A stretch of 64,000 nt of DNA, taken from NCBI GenBank assembly GCA_030407315.1, contig JALQPE010000226.1, positions 1 through 64,000 of the forward strand, given 5' to 3'. Position 1 is the first letter of the stretch. Every line of letters starts with the position of its first letter. This stretch comes from Asparagopsis taxiformis (lineage: Eukaryota > Rhodophyta > Florideophyceae > Bonnemaisoniales > Bonnemaisoniaceae). The notes below the pieces were generated by a model. The model was not told the origin of the DNA. It saw only the letters and a list, made by a program, of their open reading frames with translations, and searched no databases. Of the stretch, positions 40,531 through 50,963 are shown one piece after another. The position numbers were made by a program, and so were the translations under genes.

Positions 40531-41151
40531 ATGGCCCTTGCTTCTATCAGGGTAGTTCTTCTCCTCTTTCTTTCGAGTGCTGCACACTGCGCATTCATCG
40601 AAAATATTCCCTCCCCCAATCGACAGATCGCCCTTCATCCGGTATGTCCTCTCAGGTGTATCCTTACCAGAAGGGATATAGCATTAGCTGCTAGGGAATG
40701 CTCATCAATAATGGGTTGCTCTCTCCAACGATGTGTAGCTGCAAGAGAAGGCTCCATGTCGCGAGGAAGCTGGTGTACTCAGCGAACATTAATTCCATCT
40801 GTTGGGAGGGGACCTGGTATCGCTGGAGCTGCTACAAGGCCTAGTGCGTGCTCATCCGCAGCCAATGGATGTGCAAAGAGCTTCAAGAAACAGGGATCTG
40901 GATGCGCGACTATCGAATCACGAATGAATGGAGAAAAATGTTTCTTCTATATTGATACGAGTGGATGCCCTGATGGCGTACCTATGGTGGTATTCACAAA
41001 TGCATTGATGGCTCTGCAGCAGGTCAGTGGGTATAGAGCCACGTTTGGAAGAACGAGGTTGAGATTTAACACTATGGGTGTGTCGAGACTCATGCTGATG
41101 TTCCAGTCTTCTTTTGATGCATCTAGACGTACCCCTCCGCCTCAGGCCTAA
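40531..41151 (+). CDS. Cysteine-rich secreted protein, paralogue 3 (206 aa)
   Basis: ATG 40531 in a good context (CAGCCATGG). Signal peptide about 1-21 (IRVVLLLFLSSAAHCAF). Closest to the 30935 product, with eleven shared cysteines and the blocks TLIPSVGRGPGIAGAATR, KSFKKQG-x-GCATI, VVFTNALMALQQ, FGRTRLRFN and SRLMLMFQSSF. Ends in a short Pro-rich tail. The promoter is also conserved with gene 1, so the gene and its control region were copied together. Function unassigned. Confidence 0.8.
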   Translation: MALASIRVVLLLFLSSAAHCAFIENIPSPNRQIALHPVCPLRCILTRRDIALAARECSSIMGCSLQRCVAAREGSMSRGSWCTQRTLIPSVGRGPGIAGAATRPSACSSAANGCAKSFKKQGSGCATIESRMNGEKCFFYIDTSGCPDGVPMVVFTNALMALQQVSGYRATFGRTRLRFNTMGVSRLMLMFQSSFDASRRTPPPQA

Positions 41152-42871
41152 TGTTCTTCCTGGGCGATTGCTCTGACTACTCTCTGAGATTGAAGGAGCC
41201 ATTGTATGAGACTTATTACACGATGAATAGTTGATAAAAAATATTGTGGAGTCGCCCTCAGGAATAAAGAGAGAGTGAAGATTAAAATCTAGAAAGTTCT
41301 GTTGTTGATGAATGTGCGATACACTTCCTTTTGAACGAGAAGAAAAATGCGCAGAGTGTATACACCAGTGTACAAGAATTGTGAAAAAGAGATCGTGTGT
41401 TCGATTTCCATCGGGCTCACCTTGCAGAAGATGTCTTCGAACCCTTCGCTCAAATACTTGCATGTTGAATGGTCGCCGATCATTGGAAACTGTCACAGCA
41501 TATCTACTGCCACCATGCCTGCAGCAGACATCACACCGGCTATGTGCTGTATCTGGTTCTACAGAAACGATCACCGTAATTGTCGACAGTAGTGCACAAC
41601 TCGATATTATTTTTACACGTATTTCCAGCAATGTATCAACGATTTATTCCGAAAATAGATCAAACCAACGGGCAGCATTCTACCTTCGTTCCTCCCCTCA
41701 CCGCTCCGATTCTTTCCCAGTGTTTCGAGTACACTGTTTTGATGAATTCATGCCAATGCGTTATTCAAATTCCTGTTTGAACCTGAAAAAAGCTGTGCAG
41801 TTCCTGTTTCCCTTTGCCCAACACTTCTAATTGCCCCGACAAACTAAACCACCGCTGTCTCCTTAGCTTCTAATTTTGCCCGAACAAATAAATATGGTCG
41901 ACAGTTCCTGTCTGCCATTTCCACTAAAATGGCACTGTTACCACTGTTGCATGGTCTTCTAGTCCACTCCACTGCCTACCCTCCGCTACACAGACCACTA
42001 TTTTCGCAACAAACTTTTCCAGATTTTCCCGGACAATTACATATATCATGACCACGGCGGAGGAATAGGTCCCCAACCACGGCGGCCAGATCAGTAAAAA
42101 CGTCGATCCAAGTACATTTTTGACCGATCCGCGTGATGGATACATCATTATTGTCCAGCGGGAGAAGCTGAAGGAGATGCAGCATTCTCCATATTGCGCG
42201 GAGATCTGCGAAAACACTTATCAATCAGACTTCACGTGCAGGTTTTTTCGGTCGGTGCGAGTTCGAACGGTTGTGCGGATGTATTTACTACATGAAGACT
42301 TCACTTTTCGATTCCTCGAGCGCATCTGGAAGATATCAAGATCTGCCTGCAGAAGCTTGCTAAGGCGCAGAGAGAGAGCAGTCGTCAGTACTGCTTCTTG
42401 TTGGGTACGCACGTCCGTGCGGGGAGATGGAGCTCCAACCAGCTCAACAAAGACGGAAACATTGAGAATAATGACGCCGCATTGATGAACAAAACACATC
42501 GCTCTGGTCGATCAAGAAGAGGTCAAGGAATTAACTCAAGGAGAGGTAAGCTAACTGTGTCAGTGAACATTCTTATTTGAACCAAACTTTCTTGACAGAA
42601 CTGTTGTGTTCTTTGTATTCCTTTCAATTAGCTTCTCTCCCCAGCTTCGAGTTTTTCCCTGCACTCTTGAGAAGAGCATTTGCTTCCTCCTCATTCATAA
42701 CGAGCACATGTTATAGAACGTATGTTCCCCACCCAGAAGCTTCTTCGACATCGGCCACATTCCTAACATGCAAAATTTGAAAAAAAGAGACATAAACTCT
42801 GAAAAACCAACTTACAACGGGGAAAAGTCATTCGCAAACGCAACTTGAAGAGACAGATGCGGGCGCAAAAA

Positions 42872-43511
42872 TTACTTCCACCAAGTGTTTCCAAATGCTA
42901 GTCGTAGAGCTGCGCAGATGTACCATGGCCATTCCTCGGGAAAGTTACTGCCCATGGGGGCGCTCACGCTACGCACAAGATCCACGGCCAACGCATACGC
43001 GTTACTCTCAAACGGCATCATGCGATGATCGACACGGCCGGCGTAACTTCCCCCTCTGTTCGGAAGCTCAGATAGCAAGGGGCGCCACCAGAACGTAGGC
43101 GTTGGTCGTTACCGATGGCTTTTGGTAGAGGTACATCGGGTAGCTGGGTTTGAATAAAAGAAGCTATGCGACTGCCTGTGCCCGCCATGATATTCCCGTT
43201 TATCATACGTACGCTATTACCACTCATGATGTACCAAATCGGTGGCTGATGCACCGTTTGTTTTTCTCTATTCGCCGTTGAATTGGTCAATATACGATGT
43301 ATGCAAGTCTGCAATGGCTAATATTGTTGCAGCAAAACGTAAATGGATCGCTGCACTCGCAACAGTAGCGCAAGGGATGGAATGGACAGCCTGTGATGCC
43401 GCCGAGTATGTCGGGTATGCATAAAATGATGCCAACATCAGTCAAAATATTAGAAACGGTTCCAGCAATGCGTACACGTTTAATGTCATCATACATCCGA
43501 CCATCAAGCAA
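42872..43511 (-). other. Possible decayed coding fragment
   Basis: Minus-strand frames 43511-43287, 43314-43018 and 43078-42872 follow each other in different phases with protein-like composition (MSGNSVRMINGNIMAGTGSR; DHRMMPFESNAYALAVDLVR; FPEEWPWYICAALRLAFG). They could be one gene broken by frameshifts. I do not recognise the protein and cannot exclude chance. Confidence 0.25.
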
Positions 43512-43913
43512 TCCCTGACAGAAGACTAGGTCATTCCATACTTTTAATCCCTGCTAAATCTAGGACTAGTCAGAGTGAGCCGAAATTAAACAGGTCTATC
43601 GAACAGCGACAGCATTTCGCCAAAATTCTATCAACTTTCAAGAGGTCAAGCTGGAACCAGATTTCAAAGCTGTTTCTAGCCACGTATTGATGCATGCACG
43701 ATTGCCGTCGTTACGCCCCCATTCAGGAGATTACTGCGGCCTCGTTAATTACAACATTGGTGCTGCAGCTCCAATTGTTGAACAGGCATTGTTGTGATGT
43801 TCTGTTTTTACATATACAATCGAGTGTCGATATTGGCATTGATATTCTTCCTGAATTTGGATATGTTTGATCGGCTGTTTTATGATGTTTCATAGGGAGT
43901 GCGTAATCTTGTG

Positions 43914-44110
43914 GGGATATCCATATAACAAGGGGAAATGCCACCTCTAGTTGTTAGACGATAAAACATGTTGTGCCTGCGCGGACACTAGAGTTGGCAT
44001 GTCACCTGGTTATATGGATATCCCAACGGAGCGGAGCCGATTGGCCAGGGAGGAGATGAATATCCCAACTCTTGTGTCTGCGCAGGCACAACATTCTTAA
44101 TGGTCTAACA
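43914..44110. repeat. Small dispersed repeat, fullest copy with inverted ends
   Basis: 43952-44110 starts TGTTAGAC and ends GTCTAACA. About 46 bp at each end are inverted copies (TGTTGTGCCTGCGC..GACAC.AGAGTTGG). The stretch just before it, from 43914, is a truncated copy of the same family in the other orientation. The interior contains TATATGGATATCCCAAC and GATTGGCCAGGGAGGAG, matching the other copies. I see no clear target duplication. Confidence 0.65.
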
Positions 44111-44550
44111 GGTTATAGGCTGTAGCGTATCATAGAACTCCTATCATACTTGACCAACCAGCGAAAATAATGTTGTCCTCGTTCAAACGTTCCTTAAGGA
44201 GAATTTCAGGAACAGCGAGTGATGATCTTGGTGGCGAGCTGTCACATCGGCGACACCAATATGACTTAGTTGTCACGGATACTGGATAGGGCACTGTTTC
44301 GTGGGACAGTGCCACACGTCGCAACAGAGCAACATATACTAGGCTTAGACTAACTGTCGATCAGAGACTGTATTGACAGAACCAATAGATGCTTCGTCTC
44401 GTCGCCGACTCGGTCAAGTCATTGACAACGGCAAAGACCGCGTAGCCATGTCCTGATTAGTATGTAGTCAACAAGAAACTTAGCTATTCAGTAAAAAGGC
44501 ATGGGTCATCCACGATCAACAGAACGCTCTATCAAGACGACCACAAGTGG

Positions 44551-44775
44551 GTCAGATGCGCGTCAATCCAATGGAGAATCGCTGCATATAGATGCGCCTT
44601 CGCTATTGATTCCCATCGCTGTGAAAGCCAATTTGCGACGGTTACGTTCACAAATGCTCTGTCCACGCTGAAGCATGTTCCAGGGTATGTTGCTTCGTTT
44701 GAGTCACCGACGTTCATTGTTGATTCATCGGATAGGGTGAGACATATTTCTTTTATCTCATCCTTTTTCTACTAA
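44551..44775 (+). pseudogene. 5'-truncated copy of cysteine-rich secreted gene 2
   Basis: Open frame ending in TAA at 44773-44775 and matching the last about 70 codons of the 32916 gene: RCAFAIDSHRC, TVTFTNALSTLKHVPGY, VASFESPTF and a final SSFFY. The signal peptide and first two thirds are absent and there is no ATG. The match continues downstream as the 33300-34560 duplication. Not a functional gene as it stands. Confidence 0.75.
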
Positions 44776-45035
44776 CGAGATAATCGATATTTCGCTGGTT
44801 GGCCCTGTCGATATGCTTGATGCAGCCCAGTGTGGTAGGGGGATTGTATGAGGGGGTTATTGGACGGTTGGGATCTGTTAACCATCTAGCAATAGGATAT
44901 ATCTTTTGCTATGTTTAGACAAAAGGTATAGTAAGGTATATTTAGACCAATGAGGGTATATAATGCATCATGCACGAATGGGTGCATTGTATTCATGCGT
45001 TGTTACTTTTTTCGCTGATAGTTACATGTGAAGTG

Positions 45036-45392
45036 TTATGGATGGTCCATGGCAGTTGAGATTGCGTCGAAATTGAGTTGTGGGTACTGAGATAGTTGAG
45101 GCGATTCATTGGTGGTTGGAAGCACAGGTGCCCATCGTTGCGTGATCGAAAACGTACAAGATTTGACCTGGATATCATCGCATATGAAAATTGAAGGTAT
45201 GAGGCTCATGTGTGATAGACGCTTGAAAGCGAAGTATTGAACGGGCGAGAGATTCAGAGTTAATCCGAAGAGGTTGCGTAAAAGATCCATCGCTCGATCC
45301 TCATCATCAGCGAGATATTGTGCGCAGGATCTGGAGATATTACGTTGAGCCTCATTCGCGTTTTTTTCTGGTTCCGACATCCGTTTGTTCAT
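45036..45392 (-). CDS. Hypothetical 118-aa frame with a duplicated partner
   Basis: ATG 45392. Its central part (ADDEDRAMDLL...SLIPSIFICDD.QVKSCTF) can be aligned codon by codon with a minus-strand frame around 34080-33860 (ADDGDGAM...SVIPLIFIHDD.EVRSCTF) in the other duplication copy. Conservation of frame hints at coding, but the partner has no start codon and carries an upstream stop. No domain recognised. It may be a chance frame in duplicated DNA. Confidence 0.25.
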   Translation of the reverse strand: MNKRMSEPEKNANEAQRNISRSCAQYLADDEDRAMDLLRNLFGLTLNLSPVQYFAFKRLSHMSLIPSIFICDDIQVKSCTFSITQRWAPVLPTTNESPQLSQYPQLNFDAISTAMDHP

Positions 45393-45995
45393 AGTGTAAT
45401 AGTGGTGTACACTTCTGCTTTTGATAATAGTGTCAGTTGTGGTGTATTCTCAGTGTCAGTGTGACAAGTGTGTATCCCGCCGAGGAAGATCAGCAAAATC
45501 ATCGACGACTGGAATATTTGAATAAATCCCTGTCTGCGTCCGCCAGTCGGCCCCGAACAAGGGCATTCCAGAAGCACGAGGAGCTAGTAAAAATTGAACA
45601 AGTATCATCAACTCTACATGAATTGCTTCCACCCGTTCCAGACATAGCGCGCTTGTGGAATCTCCTCAAGGTGTTGACGAGTTGTTCTTTTCGATTTCTC
45701 AGAGTCGAACGTTCAACTTTGATACTGCCGTACCTCTGTTTATTAGAGGGTTTTGGAAAATTCCCATATGGGAAGTTTATGGGAATTTTGTGGCTAAGCG
45801 ATTCAGCAGACTCCACCGTATCTAAAATTAGTAACCAGGGAACAGAAATGTGCTTACAGAATGTTTTCACCGTCGACAGTAAAGTATCGCCGGCGGAGAC
45901 AGGTTTTAGTGAAACATCTTTTGAATGTAACGCGATGGCATCAAGTGTGACGCCGATCAACCAAAGACAGTTGTCTGTAGTAGACAACAGCGTAC

Positions 45996-46000
45996 TCCAC
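45996..46000. other. Target-site duplication of element F (left)
   Basis: TCCAC at 45996-46000 and again at 56018-56022, directly after the right LTR of element F, bracketing F with nested D. Confidence 0.88.
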
Positions 46001-46012
46001 TGTTGTTGATTC

Positions 46013-46114
46013 TGACGAATAACTTACATACTTACAGTATCATACCCAGTATAAATAGACGGCCGGCGCCGCCACAACAAATAAACAGAGTCAGATCTCC
46101 CGAATCTCATCACA
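46013..46114 (+). repeat. Element D 5' LTR
   Basis: 102 bp, TGACGAATAACTTAC...CTCATCACA. Contains CAGTATAAATAGACGG, a clear TATA box for element transcription. Its second base (G) agrees with the duplicated edge at 50625, not with the 3' LTR copy. Confidence 0.9.
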
Positions 46115-46451
46115 GGTTATGCGCCCAGCACGCTCGAACGCGCTCATCTTCCCTCCTCCCACCCAACTTCATTCCTCCTGACGTCACATTCCGGCGACGC
46201 TGATCCCGCCGACAGACTCATCCTGGCGACGCATATTCCGCCAACACCAATCACCATTCCATTTCCAACCCAGTGACGAAACTTCCACTGACGCGAATCA
46301 TCCGGCGACGTCAATTCCGCCGACCCAATTGCTCCAGCAACGCATCTTTCGCTATTCCATACCACTACTGCTCAGTTCAGCTCCGCAAGCCTGCACTGAA
46401 GCACACCTTCCTGCGCCTAATTTCTGAATCTCCAATCTTCTTAACATCCCC

Positions 46452-49400
46452 ATGGCCGACATTCCAAACCAACCGACTCTTCCAGTGATCCACCAAGTGG
46501 AAATACCCTCACTCACGTCCACAAATTACATTGCTTGGAAGTTAAGTGTAGAACATGTCGCCAGAGCTCACGGAATTCTGCAATACCTATATGACCCTAT
46601 ACCCCCAACTCAATCCCCATCCGAGGCTAATGAGCACCTGTCCAAACATGCCCAAGCGCAACTCCTAGTTGTTCCCTTCATTGGACCCGAATTTACTCCT
46701 CTCTTTACCGATACTGAACTCCAAGGGCCTGTGCATCTCTTATTTGAAAAGTTACGAGTTAAACTCACTGCTCGAAACCCTGAGCACACACCTCGCATCC
46801 TCAAACGAAAAGCACAGTCACTCAAATGGTCCACTGGGGACTCAGTCACTGAATATGTCCGCCAGCACATGGAAGTTCGCCAATTGATGATCAGGGCTGA
46901 CTACCCCAACATCACTGATGAGCAGACCACAGTTTCCTTCATGCTGGAGGGACTAGAATGCCACCCAGACTGGACCAACTTCCTCCAAAACCTTGCCATC
47001 CATTCCGACCTACACCCAAAGCATCCTTTTAAAATGGATCAAATCATTGCGATGATGGCGCGGCAAGACGAGATCACTAAGCTCGTAACTCCTCTACCGA
47101 CTCCACTCTTTCCGCAGAACCTTGATGCAAGTCATACACACCGTTTAAACCCACAGTCATACTCTCGCCACCGCCGCCATCACGCCCAAAAGTACACTCA
47201 TGTCTTCCGCATGGACAACAACATTCCTCCACCACGCGGCCATTCCGGTCCATGTTGTGTACTCCACGGTAGCCCTCACCATTCCACGGAAAGCTGCAGA
47301 GCACGGAAGCTCCACCTCACCCGCAGAAGCCCTAAGCCGGAAAAGTCCAACCGTCTGCCGCAACCGCAGGCACACGCGAATTTAACCACCCTCACATCCT
47401 CTCCTCACGACCACCAAACCGCCCACCGCCCCGCCTTTCAATATGAGCCTGACAGTGACAGCTCCCAAAGCGTAAGTCACTTACACCATGATACCTTCCT
47501 GCTTGATTCCGGTGCTAACATCACTCACCTTACACATGCACCCCCAGGAATGAGTCAGGATAACTCTACCACACTCACAGCGGACGGCCGTAGATCAGCG
47601 ATCACACACCGTGACACCGTTTCTCTCCCTATCGATGACCACAAATCCCTTCCACCACATAAGGCCGTTGTAGCTCCCGCCCTACGCACCAACCTCATCT
47701 CAGTCGGTGAAATCACTAAAACCCACGATGTCCTTTTCACGTATGACTCCGCCTACATCACTTCTCGCTCCCCGCAACCACAACCCGACTCCGTCCTTGC
47801 CACTGTGCCCCGCACGCCTCAAGGCCTTTGTCAAATTCGCCCACAATCGAAGACTTCCCTCCTTCAACCCACTTCCCTAGCAGCACGTACGTTCCGCCTG
47901 CTTCCGAAACATCCCAAAAAACCGCACCATGGTACCAGGAACCTTTCCCCCTCTCCCCTTCCCCCCACTCCAATCCAGAAAACTCTTCCCCTCCGGCACA
48001 AAAAAGTCCAGAAACTGTCCCGCAAATCAACCCTTCATCGCCCAAAAACAACCCATGCTTACCCACCACCCAAAATACACATCTCCCTCCCTTCCAAAAT
48101 TCGGGACTACTATCACTGGCACGTCAAACTCAATCATATCCACCCAGCTAAACTGCACCACATGGCTAAACACAAACTCGTCCCCAATCTGCCGAAGACT
48201 CTCCTTCGCACCCCGCCGAAATTCACCTGCTCTGGTTGTGCTGTTGGAAAGATGCCCGCAGCTCCCTTCCGCCGCCATCCACGCACAGATCTTGTCGGAT
48301 CCCATCTCCATATTGACATATGCGGCCCTATGCCAATCAACTCTCTGAACAATAACCTCTATTTCATTACCCTACTTGACCAGGGCAGCCGCTTCCTCAC
48401 AATTAAGTGCGCCCCGACCAAATCAATCGCAGCTGCGTACATCCGCCAGCACATTGAATGCGTTCACAACACAACACCATACCGCATCAGAAACCTCACG
48501 TCTGACAACGCTCGTGAGTTTCACTCTCACGAGCTGACCGAATTCTACTAGGCCAACCACATTGACACTCATCGCACGGTCCCACACACGCCCCAAGAAA
48601 ACGCACTTGCGGAACGCATCAACAGAAAAATCATGAACACTGCCCGTGCTAATCTGCTCTCATCCGGCTTACCACTTGAACTATGGGATTACGCGGCACT
48701 TGCTGCCACAGACACGTACAACCATACACCACACCATTCCACACAGCAGCTCCCGGCGACCATGTGGCACGATCACACCCCAAATGTACACACTATTCTT
48801 CCATTTGGAACGGCAGGATACACACACGATCCCTCTCCACGCAATAAGCTCCAACCGCGCTCCTTCCTGAGCCATTATATCGGCCGATGTGATTACCGTC
48901 ACTATTTCGTTTACAATCCAAAGTCACAAACGGTCAGCAGATGCCGAGCCGTCGACTTCCACCCCTACAACCCGCTCACCGACCCCACGCGAACAGTCAC
49001 AACTGCACTAACTGCATCATCCGCCCCATTCACCGAGCCTAAATCGTTAAACGAAGCGCGCCGATCCCCGGACGCCCTCGACTGGCAACAAGCGTGGAAC
49101 CATGAACTTGATACACTCGAGCGCCGAGGCACCTTCACATTCATTCACAACTCTAAGCTGCCGCCCCACACAAAACTGCTTCCAGTAACAACAGTGCTTA
49201 AATTAAAACGTGACAAGCACGGCCACCCCACAGCTCGCAAGGTGCGGTGCACTGTCCGCGGAGATCGTCAGGTTCCGGGCCTGCACTATGACCCCACCGA
49301 TCTGTCAAGTCCAGTTGCCAGCCGGGACACCGTCCGCTCCGCATTAGCTCTAGCTGCTGCCAATAATTACTCAACCCTACACTGGGATCTTGAGTCCGCG

Positions 49401-50627
49401 TTCCTCCACGAACGCTTCACTGAAGAACGCCAAATATACCTTCAGCAACCACGCCGCTTCGATGGCTCCGTCAAATATCCCAACCACGCCGCCCTGCTCA
49501 CCGGAAACATGTACGGCTGTAAGCAAGCCTGCAAAATTTTCACCGAAGGCCTTTCCCAATTCCTTCTCTCCATCCATTTTGAACGCATCCCTTCAGATCC
49601 ATGCTCAATTTTATACCGTGATCCTGACAATAACTCTCATTTTATACTCCTCGTCATTACCGTAGACGATTTCCTCGTCATCACTAACAACATTCCTCTC
49701 GCTACGCGTACTCGCATCTCGCTCTCTAAAAAGTACAAAGTCAAAGATCTTGGAACAGTACAGCACATAATTAGATGGAAGGTTGATCACTCCACAACTG
49801 GTATAAGCATATCTCAACCCGGATACATTTCCTCTGTTCTCGAACGCTTCCGTATGAATGACGCCAAAACCTTCACTTCCCCTATAGCCTCGGAGCTCCT
49901 CACCCCAAGCTCTCCACCACCAAAACCTCTCGATACATCCCGCTTTGACTACAAAAGCCTAATCGGCTCCCTTCGCTACTTAGCGGATTCCACCCGTCCC
50001 GACATCTCCTTCATTGTTGGACTGCTTGGCCGTTCCGCACACCACCCAACCACACACGATTGGACAGCCGCATTACGAGTACTGCGCTACCTAAAACTTA
50101 CCATCAATTCTGGCATCACTTACAACCGGAAATCAACCACAGGACTAACGGCATATTCCGACTCAGATTTTGCAGCCTGCCCTCACACCAGACGCTCTAC
50201 CTCTGGCTGCATACTGTTCTACAATGATTCTCCCATCGCCTGGTTATCTCGAAGTCAACGGAACGTGTCCTCATCGACCTTCGCGGCAGAATACATCGCA
50301 GCATTTCACGTTACCCAACTCATCGAATCCATCAGCGATTTACTTACACACACGGCTCACCATGACGGCAAACCAGTGCTGCTCTTTATCGACAATGCAG
50401 CAGCCCTCAAAACAGCCACAGCAAAATACCCTACACCTAAGTCAAGACATGTCGACGTAAAATATCACTGGATTCGAGAAAAGGTCAACCAAGGCCTCAT
50501 CGCTCCGAGACATGTTCCCAGTGACAAGAACGCTGCAGACTTCCTCACCAAAGCACTGAAGCCAACTCAATTCACCACCAAACTTCAACTTCTCCGACTG
50601 ACAGCACCTCCTGCGCGCGGCGACTGA
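46452..50627 (+). pseudogene. Element D gag-pol polyprotein with one in-frame TAG
   Basis: ATG 46452 (CCATGG context). Frame open to TAG 48549-48551, then open in the same phase to TGA 50625-50627. Order: gag; zinc knuckle CCVLHGSPHHSTESC (C-x2-H-x4-H-x4-C); protease LDSGA; integrase H-x4-H, CSGC, DICGP, TSDNARE; then the TAG where E encodes Ser (FYSDN), PQENALAE, RT with ESAFLHE and TVDDF, RNase H SDSDFAA, FAAEY, FIDNAAA, and a C-terminal ARGD. The stop TGA is the start of the duplicated LTR edge. Apart from the TAG the frame is intact, so readthrough or a single recent mutation are both possible. Confidence 0.92.
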
Positions 50628-50670
50628 CGAATAACTTCTCTTTTTACGCGCCAAAGCTACTGCCCGTCTC
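50613..50670 (+). other. Element D 3' boundary with duplicated LTR edge
   Basis: GCGGCGAC precedes an LTR edge copy TGACGAATAACTT (50625-50637). The 3' LTR begins 46 nt later as TAACGAATAACTT (50671). A short GCGCG / CGCGC stem (50613-50617 with 50647-50651) would enclose the copy in a 29-nt loop, weaker than in B or E. No polypurine run. Confidence 0.7.
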
Positions 50671-50771
50671 TAACGAATAACTTACATACTTACAGTATCA
50701 TATCCAGTATAAATAGACGGCCGGCGCCGCCACAAAAATAAACAGAGTCAGATCTCCCGAATCTCATCTCA
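50671..50771 (+). repeat. Element D 3' LTR
   Basis: 101 bp. Differs from the 5' LTR at the second base (A for G), at a C/T, by a 1-nt loss and near the end (CTCA for CACA). Followed by the GATTC duplication. Confidence 0.88.
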
Positions 50772-50884
50772 GATTCTTCTGTTGTTATCTTTTTACTTTC
50801 GATTCTATGCGTCGTTGAGTTGGTTTAAATACTGTTCACTGGTTTGGTGTAATTCGTATCTGTAATTCATTATGATCATCCGAC

Positions 50885-50963
50885 CGGGGAGGCTCTCGCT
50901 GGCTGCAGAGCATTTTGTTGTTGATCATCCGACAGTCGCCGCGGTCTGTGGGCTGTGAGAGCC
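50885..50963 (-). other. Element F 3' boundary: duplicated LTR edge and hairpin
   Basis: In element orientation GCGGCGAC leads into an LTR edge copy TGTCGGATGATCA (50934-50922). The 3' LTR edge lies 49 nt later as GGTCGGATGATCA. GGCTCTC and GAGAGCC (50963-50957 with 50897-50891) form a 7-bp stem around the copy, with a 59-nt loop. No polypurine run. Confidence 0.75.

Larger units (their letters stand above)
41152..44550. other. Intergenic; decayed sequence and small repeat
   Basis: No intact gene recognised. 41152-42870 holds only short frames. 42872-43511 on minus looks like a decayed coding fragment. 43914-44110 is the best-preserved copy of the small repeat. A tRNA-like string near 41395-41425 was examined and rejected. 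Confidence 0.5.
44551..45730. repeat. Segmental duplication, copy 2
   Basis: Partner of 33300-34560, in the same orientation. Confidence 0.7.
46013..50771 (+). mobile_element. Ty1/copia LTR retrotransposon D (nested in F)
   Basis: Short LTRs: 46013-46114 (102 bp) and 50671-50771, with a handful of differences. GATTC duplications at 46008-46012 and 50772-50776 lie inside the 3' LTR of F. Primer site from 46115 (GGTTATGCGCCCAG). gag-pol 46452-50627 with one in-frame TAG. Same subfamily as E. Confidence 0.93.

Noticed and set aside
41341..41430. tRNA-like string (GCGCAGAGTG, later GTTCGATTTCC and CGGGCTCACC) suggesting a tRNA or SINE head
   Set aside because: The B-box has an extra base, the T-stem does not pair and there is no 5' acceptor half complementary to CGGGCTC, so no cloverleaf can be drawn.
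45499..45987. 162-codon minus-strand frame
   Set aside because: Its first ATG is far inside, it has no recognisable motif, and the duplicated partner near 34.5 kb does not keep the frame open.
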